Shown one piece after another: positions 42,888 to 47,113 of a DNA stretch of 47,113 nucleotides (positions are counted from its first letter, which is position 1; each line of letters begins with the position of its first letter). The stretch comes from Microbacterium enclense (GTDB lineage: Bacteria > Actinomycetota > Actinomycetes > Actinomycetales > Microbacteriaceae), in the NCBI RefSeq assembly GCF_004022425.1, contig NZ_RBZY01000030.1, forward strand, positions 1 through 47,113, in the 5' to 3' direction. The notes under the pieces were generated by a model. The model had not been told where the DNA came from and made no database searches. It saw only the letters and a list, made by a program, of their open reading frames with translations. The position numbers were made by a program, and so were the translations under genes.

Positions 42888-43952
42888 TCAGTCGCGGTCC
42901 GGCTGCTCCACGGTAGGAGGCGTGCCCTTCTCGTCGGCGACCCGCGCCGCCGCGTCCTGCGGCCCCGCGGTGTCCGGCTCGCGCCGCGAGACGACCAGGC
43001 TCGCGATCGTCGCGACGGCCATCGATCCCACGATGACCGCGAGCGAGACCCACGTCGAGATCTCGGGCGCCCACTCGATCGGCTCACCGCCGTTGAGGAA
43101 CGGCAGCTCGTTCACGTGCAGCGCGTGCAGGATGAGCTTCACGCCGATGAAGGCGAGGATGAACGCGATGCCGTAGTGCAGGAACCGCAGGCGCTCGAGC
43201 AGGTCGCCGAGCAGGAAGTACAGCTGGCGCAGGCCCATGAGCGCGAACAGGTTCGCCGTGAACACGATGAACGGGCTCTGCGTGATGCCGAAGATCGCCG
43301 GGATCGAGTCGATTGCGAACAGCAGGTCGGTCACACCGATGGCCGCGAACACGATGATCATGGGCGTGAACACGCGCTTGCCCTGGACGCGCGTGAAGAT
43401 CTTCTTGCCGTCGTACGCATCGCTGATCGGCAGGACGCGACGCAGCATGCGGACGATGAGGTTCTCGCGCTGCGTGTCGTCCTCGTGGTCCGCGCCCGGG
43501 AACGCCTGTCGGACCGCGGTGTAGATGAGGAACGCGCCGAACAGGTAGAAGATCGGACTGAAGTTCTCGATGATCGTCGCGCCGACGAGGATGAACGCGC
43601 CCCGCAGCACGAGCGCGATGATGATGCCCACCATCAGCACCTCTTGCTGGTAGCGCCGCGGCACCGCGAACTGCCCCATGATGAGCACGAAGACGAACAG
43701 GTTGTCGATCGACAGGCTGTACTCCGTGAGCCATCCGGCGACGAACTGCCCCGCGACCTCTCCCCCGGCGACGATCGCCAGCACACCCGCGAACGCGAGC
43801 GCCAGCACCACGTAGAACACGACCCACAGCGTCGACTCCCTCGGCGAGGGGATGTGCGGACGCGCGAGGATGATGAGCAGATCCGCGGCGAGGATCAGCA
43901 CGAGCACCACGAGGGTGACCGTCTGGAACACCGGGTCCAGCTGCAACTCCAT
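42888..43952 (-). CDS. TerC family integral membrane protein
   Basis: 354 residues with about nine transmembrane segments. TerC/Alx-type; members are linked to manganese export or tellurite resistance and to metallation of exported proteins. Characteristic stretches: EYSLSIDNLFVFVLIMGQFAVP and GVTDLLFAIDSIPAIFGITQSPFIVFTANLFALMGLRQLYF, each with acidic residues inside helices. The ATG at 43952 has GAAAGG upstream. No yybP-ykoY-like leader was recognised in the 121 bases before it. Divergent from the sigma factor gene. Confidence 0.92.
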   Translation of the reverse strand: MELQLDPVFQTVTLVVLVLILAADLLIILARPHIPSPRESTLWVVFYVVLALAFAGVLAIVAGGEVAGQFVAGWLTEYSLSIDNLFVFVLIMGQFAVPRRYQQEVLMVGIIIALVLRGAFILVGATIIENFSPIFYLFGAFLIYTAVRQAFPGADHEDDTQRENLIVRMLRRVLPISDAYDGKKIFTRVQGKRVFTPMIIVFAAIGVTDLLFAIDSIPAIFGITQSPFIVFTANLFALMGLRQLYFLLGDLLERLRFLHYGIAFILAFIGVKLILHALHVNELPFLNGGEPIEWAPEISTWVSLAVIVGSMAVATIASLVVSRREPDTAGPQDAAARVADEKGTPPTVEQPDRD

Positions 43953-44073
43953 GACGGGCCTTTCGTTCGGGGAAACGCTGAAGTCTATCGAGTGGCTGAG
44001 ACGATCGCGCGCGAGCGGACACCTCTGAGTGAGAGAGTGCTCGCACGGGTGCCGGATCGAGGGAACGGATGCC

Positions 44074-44628
44074 ATGACCGACGACGTCATCGACGACAGG
44101 GCGCTCGTCGCGCGCGCCGCCGACGGGTCGGAAGCGGCCTTCCGGTCGCTGTATCGCGCGTACGTGCGACCGGTGTACTGGATCGCGTTCGGACTCGTCC
44201 ACGACGAGAGCGACGCGGAGGACGTCGTTCAGGAGACGTTCGTCGCCGCCTGGCGGAAGATCCCGAAGCTGCGGCTGGAGGGTGCTTCCCTGCTGCCGTG
44301 GCTCGCGACGGTCTGCCGCCTGCAGGCGCAGAACCGGCTCCGGTCGAAGCGCCGGCACGGGAACACCGCGGAACTGGACGAGCGCATCCCCGCGCTCGTC
44401 GACGTCGAGAAGCAGGTCGTGGAGGCCGAGACGGTCGCCGCGATCCTCGCCGCGGTCGACGGTCTCGCGGATCTCGACCGCGAGATCTTCCGCCTGTGCG
44501 CCGCCGAGGGCTACGGCTATCAGGCCGCCGCGGAATCGCTCGGCGTGTCCCACGGCACCGTACGCAACCGCCTCTCCCGCATCCGTTCCCGGGTGCGCGC
44601 CACCGCGATCGAGACGGAGACCCCATGA
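44074..44628 (+). CDS. ECF-type RNA polymerase sigma factor
   Basis: 184 residues. Region 2 (EAAFRSLYRAYVRPVYWIAFGLVHDESDAEDVVQETFVAAWRKIPKL) and region 4 (LADLDREIFRLCAAEGYGYQAAAESLGVSHGTVRNRLSRIRSRV) are clear, with no region 3. The ATG at 44074 is preceded by GAGGG. The stop overlaps the start of a membrane-protein gene (ATGA), which probably controls it. The target promoters are unknown. Confidence 0.92.
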   Translation: MTDDVIDDRALVARAADGSEAAFRSLYRAYVRPVYWIAFGLVHDESDAEDVVQETFVAAWRKIPKLRLEGASLLPWLATVCRLQAQNRLRSKRRHGNTAELDERIPALVDVEKQVVEAETVAAILAAVDGLADLDREIFRLCAAEGYGYQAAAESLGVSHGTVRNRLSRIRSRVRATAIETETP

Positions 44629-45701
44629 CCACCCCCACCCTCCCCGCCCTCCGCGACGACCGCGTGGATGCCATGGAGTCCGTCGTGTTCACCCGGATCG
44701 CCGACGAGCGCCTCACCCGCCGTAAGCGTCGGCGAGGCGTCGGGACGGGCGTCGGCGCGGCGGCCGCCGTGCTCGTCGTCGCGGCCGTCATCGGACCGAT
44801 GCTGTCGATGCCGCCGGGAACCGCGTCGTTCGACTCCGGCGTCGTCGGTGTCGCGGAAGGCGGAGCGATCGACCCGGGCTTCGGTGTGGCGGGCGACGGC
44901 GCTCGCGACCTCGGTGCGCCGGTTGCCCCCGAGAGCGCCGTCGGCGGCGCAGCGAGCGATGCAACGACCGAGTCCGGATCGTTGAACGCCCCCGACCGGG
45001 AGATCATCGCCACCGGCTCCAGCACCGTGGAAGTCGACGACGTCCGCTCCGCGATCGAGCAGATCTCGGATGCCGCGACCGCCGCGGACGGCTACGTGGA
45101 GTCGTCGCAGGTCGGCGGCGGCTACGGCGTCATCCCCCTCGACGGAGCGGGATCGCAGCCCGCGGTATCGTCCGGTTGGATCACCGTCCGCGTCCCTGCC
45201 GATGCACTGCCATCGGTCATGGATGGCCTGTCTGCCGTGGGCGATGTGACCGCCACGAGCGTGAACCGCTCCGACGTCACCGAGCAGACGGTCGATCTGC
45301 GGGCGCGGGTCGCCGCGGGCGAGGCATCCGTCGCTCGTCTGACCGAGCTGATGGGGCAGGCCGGTTCGGTCGCCGACCTCATCGCCGCCGAGTCCGCGCT
45401 CGCCGAACGTCAGGCACAGCTCGACTCCGACCGGTCGGTCCTCGCATCGATCCAGTCGCAGGTCGCGATGTCGTCGCTCAGCGTGCAACTCACCGAGCGC
45501 TCGCAGACCGTGGCGGCCGATCCCGCCGGCTTCGGCGACGGCTTGGTCGCCGGCTGGAACGGGCTCATCGCGACCCTGAACGGCGTCGTCATCGGCCTCG
45601 GCTTTCTGCTGCCGTGGATCGCGGTGGCGGGCGTCGTGGTGCTGGTCGTGTGGGGCGTGCGGCGCATCGTGCGGAAGCGTCGGGGGTCGCACGAGGCGTA
45701 G
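44625..45701 (+). CDS. DUF4349-like membrane protein, putative sigma-factor partner
   Basis: 358 residues. The N-terminal cytoplasmic segment (1-37, Arg/Lys-rich) precedes a transmembrane helix at about 40-60. The extracytoplasmic part carries a DUF4349 pattern (REIIATGSSTVEVDDVRSAIEQISDAATAADGYVESSQ, GWITVRVPADALPSVMDGLSAVGDVTATSVNRSDVTEQTVDLRAR, a coiled coil) and a second helix lies at about 318-345. No zinc anti-sigma HxxxCxxC motif is present, so an anti-sigma role is inferred only from coupling with the ECF gene. Confidence 0.85.
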   Translation: MTTPTLPALRDDRVDAMESVVFTRIADERLTRRKRRRGVGTGVGAAAAVLVVAAVIGPMLSMPPGTASFDSGVVGVAEGGAIDPGFGVAGDGARDLGAPVAPESAVGGAASDATTESGSLNAPDREIIATGSSTVEVDDVRSAIEQISDAATAADGYVESSQVGGGYGVIPLDGAGSQPAVSSGWITVRVPADALPSVMDGLSAVGDVTATSVNRSDVTEQTVDLRARVAAGEASVARLTELMGQAGSVADLIAAESALAERQAQLDSDRSVLASIQSQVAMSSLSVQLTERSQTVAADPAGFGDGLVAGWNGLIATLNGVVIGLGFLLPWIAVAGVVVLVVWGVRRIVRKRRGSHEA

Positions 45702-45753
45702 GACGACGGGGCCCAACCCGCGCTGACGGCTTCTCGTCCAGCTGCGGCACCGG

Positions 45754-45797
45754 AACGAGAAGAAGCCCCGACCATTCGGTCGAGGCTTCTTCTCGTT
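45754..45797 (-). terminator. Terminator between the DUF4349 gene and tRNA-Glu
   Basis: Perfect 14-base stem AACGAGAAGAAGCC (45754-45767) and its complement (45784-45797), with a further inner GACC/GGTC pair. It starts 2 bases beyond the tRNA 3' end. Minus-strand transcripts leave the stem through TTCTTCTCGTT, so it ends the tRNA transcript and probably also the opposite operon. Confidence 0.85.
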
Positions 45798-45799
45798 GG

Positions 45800-45872
45800 T
45801 GACCCCAGCGGGATTCGAACCCGCGTTACCGCCGTGAGAGGGCGGCGTACTAGGCCGCTATACGATGGGGCC
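45800..45872 (-). tRNA. tRNA-Glu (anticodon CTC)
   Basis: 73 bases on the minus strand. Acceptor GGCCCCA pairs with TGGGGTC, discriminator A; the anticodon arm is CCGCC-CTCTCAC-GGCGG with anticodon CTC; the T arm GCGGG-TTCGAAT-CCCGC is perfect. No encoded CCA. It decodes GAG, the main Glu codon of this GC-rich genome. Confidence 0.97.
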
Positions 45873-46088
45873 GCGTCGCAACCGTTCAAGTATGCACTAC
45901 GGCGCCGCGCACGACAAATCGGGCCGCGATCGACTCGCAGCCCGGGCGTGTCCGGCCCAACGTACCGCGCGCGCCGCCGCGAGGGAAGAGTTCGGGCCGC
46001 ATCGACGCATCTCGTTCACCCCGTGGCATCCATCCGGTCCGCCGTCCAGCGGTTGCAGGCTCCCCCACCGCGGAGTTGACTCGCTCCC

Positions 46089-46727
46089 ATGCAGGTCACC
46101 AAACACGAACACGCCGCTCTCGTTCTCACCGAGGCGGGACACACCCTCGTCATCGACCCCGGCGTCTTCACCTCGCCGCTGGAGGAGCTCACCGGCCTCG
46201 TCGGGGTCGTGATCACCCACGAGCACCCCGACCACTGGACGCCCGAGCACCTGACGCGGTTCGAGAAGGCGCATCCCGGTGTGCCCATCTACGGGCCGGA
46301 GGGCGTGCAGAAAGCGGCGGCGGGGTTCGACGTCACGGTCGTGCACCCGGGAGACTCGCTCGACCTCGGACCCTTCCACCTCGAGTTCTTCGGCGGGAAG
46401 CACGCCGTCATCCACGAGTCGATCCCCGTCGTCGACAACGTCGGTGTTCTCGTCAACGACGCGTTCTACTACCCGGGCGATTCATACACGGTGCCCAAGG
46501 GTGCGCACGTCGCGCTCCTGGCCGCTCCGGTCGGCGCGCCCTGGCTGAAGATCTCCGAGGCCATGGACTACGTCCTCGAGGTCAAGCCCGCGCGCGCCTT
46601 CGCCACGCACGACATGACCCTCTCGGTGGCGGGCAAGCAGATGGGCGATGCCCGCCTCACGTGGGCCGTCGAACAGCACGGCGGTTCGTTCGTCGACCTC
46701 GACCCCGGGGACTCCACCGAGGTCTGA
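46089..46727 (+). CDS. MBL-fold metal-dependent hydrolase (UlaG-like)
   Basis: 212 residues. The metal-binding HEHPDH motif (about 45-50, VVITHEHPDHW) is preceded by VIDPGVF. Later ligands are likely in FGGKHAVIHE, YYPGDSYT and FATHDMTL. The beta-lactamase-like fold covers the whole protein. The substrate is unknown; no partner gene is adjacent. ATG start. Two palindromes and an HPr gene follow it. Confidence 0.88.
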   Translation: MQVTKHEHAALVLTEAGHTLVIDPGVFTSPLEELTGLVGVVITHEHPDHWTPEHLTRFEKAHPGVPIYGPEGVQKAAAGFDVTVVHPGDSLDLGPFHLEFFGGKHAVIHESIPVVDNVGVLVNDAFYYPGDSYTVPKGAHVALLAAPVGAPWLKISEAMDYVLEVKPARAFATHDMTLSVAGKQMGDARLTWAVEQHGGSFVDLDPGDSTEV

Positions 46728-46750
46728 GTCGCACGCCCGTCATCGAGCTG

Positions 46751-46819
46751 CAGAACTCCTGCAGAACCGGCGACCCCGCCATCCATGCCTGGGGTCCGCA
46801 GCGTCGTGCAGGAGTTCTG
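46751..46819. repeat. Palindromic element 1 (AACTCCTGCA family)
   Basis: Perfect 13-base inverted repeat: CAGAACTCCTGCA (46751-46763) and TGCAGGAGTTCTG (46807-46819), with a 43-base loop. It begins 24 bases after the MBL gene. It shares its core ACTCCTGC with the second element. Confidence 0.7.
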
Positions 46820-46874
46820 GCGCACCCGTCGTCATCGCGCGATTCCGCCGACAAGACGTGCGTGGCCGCACCCA

Positions 46875-46951
46875 CACGCACAACTCCTGCACGACCCGTG
46901 GCTGTCGACCACCCCGCGTCATACAAGCGCACCTAGCAGGAGTTGTGCGTG
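46875..46951. repeat. Palindromic element 2 (AACTCCTGC family)
   Basis: Perfect 16-base inverted repeat: CACGCACAACTCCTGC (46875-46890) and its complement (46936-46951), loop 45 bases. The loop size and core match element 1, so the two look like copies of one dispersed palindrome type. No ORF or transposase lies near. Confidence 0.7.
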
Positions 46952-46964
46952 GCGAGACGCGCAA

Positions 46965-47005
46965 ACACCGGATGCCACGAGCCCTGGGGCCGTGGCATCC
47001 GGTGT
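46965..47005 (-). terminator. Terminator after ptsH
   Basis: Perfect 15-base stem ACACCGGATGCCACG (46965-46979) and its complement (46991-47005) with an 11-base loop. It starts 15 bases beyond the ptsH stop. Both arms contain the enriched word GGATGCC/GGCATCC. Confidence 0.8.
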
Positions 47006-47020
47006 CTGTGAAAGCGGTGC

Positions 47021-47113
47021 CTACTGCGCGTCGAGGTCCGTCTCGAGAAGGGCGACGAGCTCGTCGAGCGCCTGCTCGGCGCCCTCACCCTCGGCCTTGA
47101 GCGTCACGACGGT
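47021..47113 (-). CDS. ptsH: Phosphocarrier protein HPr, C-terminal part
   Basis: Only the last 30 codons and the TAG stop lie in the window; the gene runs off the right edge. The translation TVVTLKAEGEGAEQALDELV, then ALLETDLDAQ, matches the final strand and helix of HPr, the His-phosphocarrier of the PEP:sugar phosphotransferase system. The phosphorylated His and Ser lie outside the window. Confidence 0.85.
   Translation of the reverse strand, partial: TVVTLKAEGEGAEQALDELVALLETDLDAQ

Noticed and set aside
43953..44073. A manganese (yybP-ykoY) riboswitch before terC
   Set aside because: The 121-base gap lacks the conserved motif; a plain GAAAGG ribosome site lies 5 to 10 bases before the ATG.
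43116..44624. Long N-terminal extension of the DUF4349-like gene
   Set aside because: The upstream part is antisense to terC and a shadow of the sigma factor gene. The ATG at 44625 overlaps the sigma stop and gives a sensible protein.
46728..46964. A CRISPR-like array in the gap after the MBL gene
   Set aside because: The four repeated cores alternate in orientation and form two palindromes; there are no direct repeats with regular spacers and no cas genes.

Overview
This window looks like a housekeeping stretch of chromosome from a high-GC actinobacterium of the family Microbacteriaceae, most likely Microbacterium. The basis is the very high GC content (about 70% by impression), frequent GTG starts, the gene order xerC-dprA-yifB-yraN-DUF2469-rnhB-lepB-rplS, DUF2469, DUF3515 and MSMEG_6728-type proteins that are typical of Actinobacteria, and the close look of many proteins to Microbacterium homologues. 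The genus is inference. I see no prophage, insertion sequence, CRISPR array, rRNA or plasmid gene.

Layout. Positions 96-6507 (minus strand) hold xerC, dprA, yifB, yraN, a DUF2469 gene, rnhB, lepB and rplS: chromosome dimer resolution, DNA uptake/processing, RNA primer removal, protein export and translation. Next come a membrane protein, map (+), another membrane protein, and the minus-strand rpsP-khpA-rimM-trmD translation operon. Positions 10675-15729 hold ybdK, ffh, a tetR gene divergent from lipB-lipA (lipoate synthesis). A phosphate transporter with a small membrane partner follows. Then ftsY, smc and two small genes (DUF2004, MSMEG_6728 type) run on the minus strand. Positions 22906-24640 hold a 37-residue ORF, an 85-residue protein and a tandem GNAT acetyltransferase. 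A merR-SDR pair with two copies of a palindromic operator comes next. Positions 26275-31348 hold recG, coaD, DUF177, rpmF, rnc and mutM; then rsmD, thiL and a DUF3515 lipoprotein. Positions 33602-40088 are a minus-strand block: leucine leader peptide, leuC, leuD, murA, plsC, gpsA, ddl (leucine synthesis, then cell wall and phospholipid synthesis). The right end holds a MetY-like enzyme with a flavin monooxygenase, terC, an ECF sigma factor with a DUF4349-like membrane protein, tRNA-Glu(CTC), a metallo-beta-lactamase-fold protein and the end of ptsH (HPr).

No new multi-gene defence or metabolic system is visible. The strongest non-routine signals are regulatory or structural: a leaderless leucine attenuator peptide before leuCD; duplicated MerR operators with identical 19-bp-spacer promoter architecture; at least ten start codons placed exactly six bases after a TANNNT hexamer (leaderless transcription); strong enrichment of GGATGCC/GGCATCC; long hairpins after plus-strand genes that pair fully only as plus-strand RNA; and twin related palindromes after the last complete gene.
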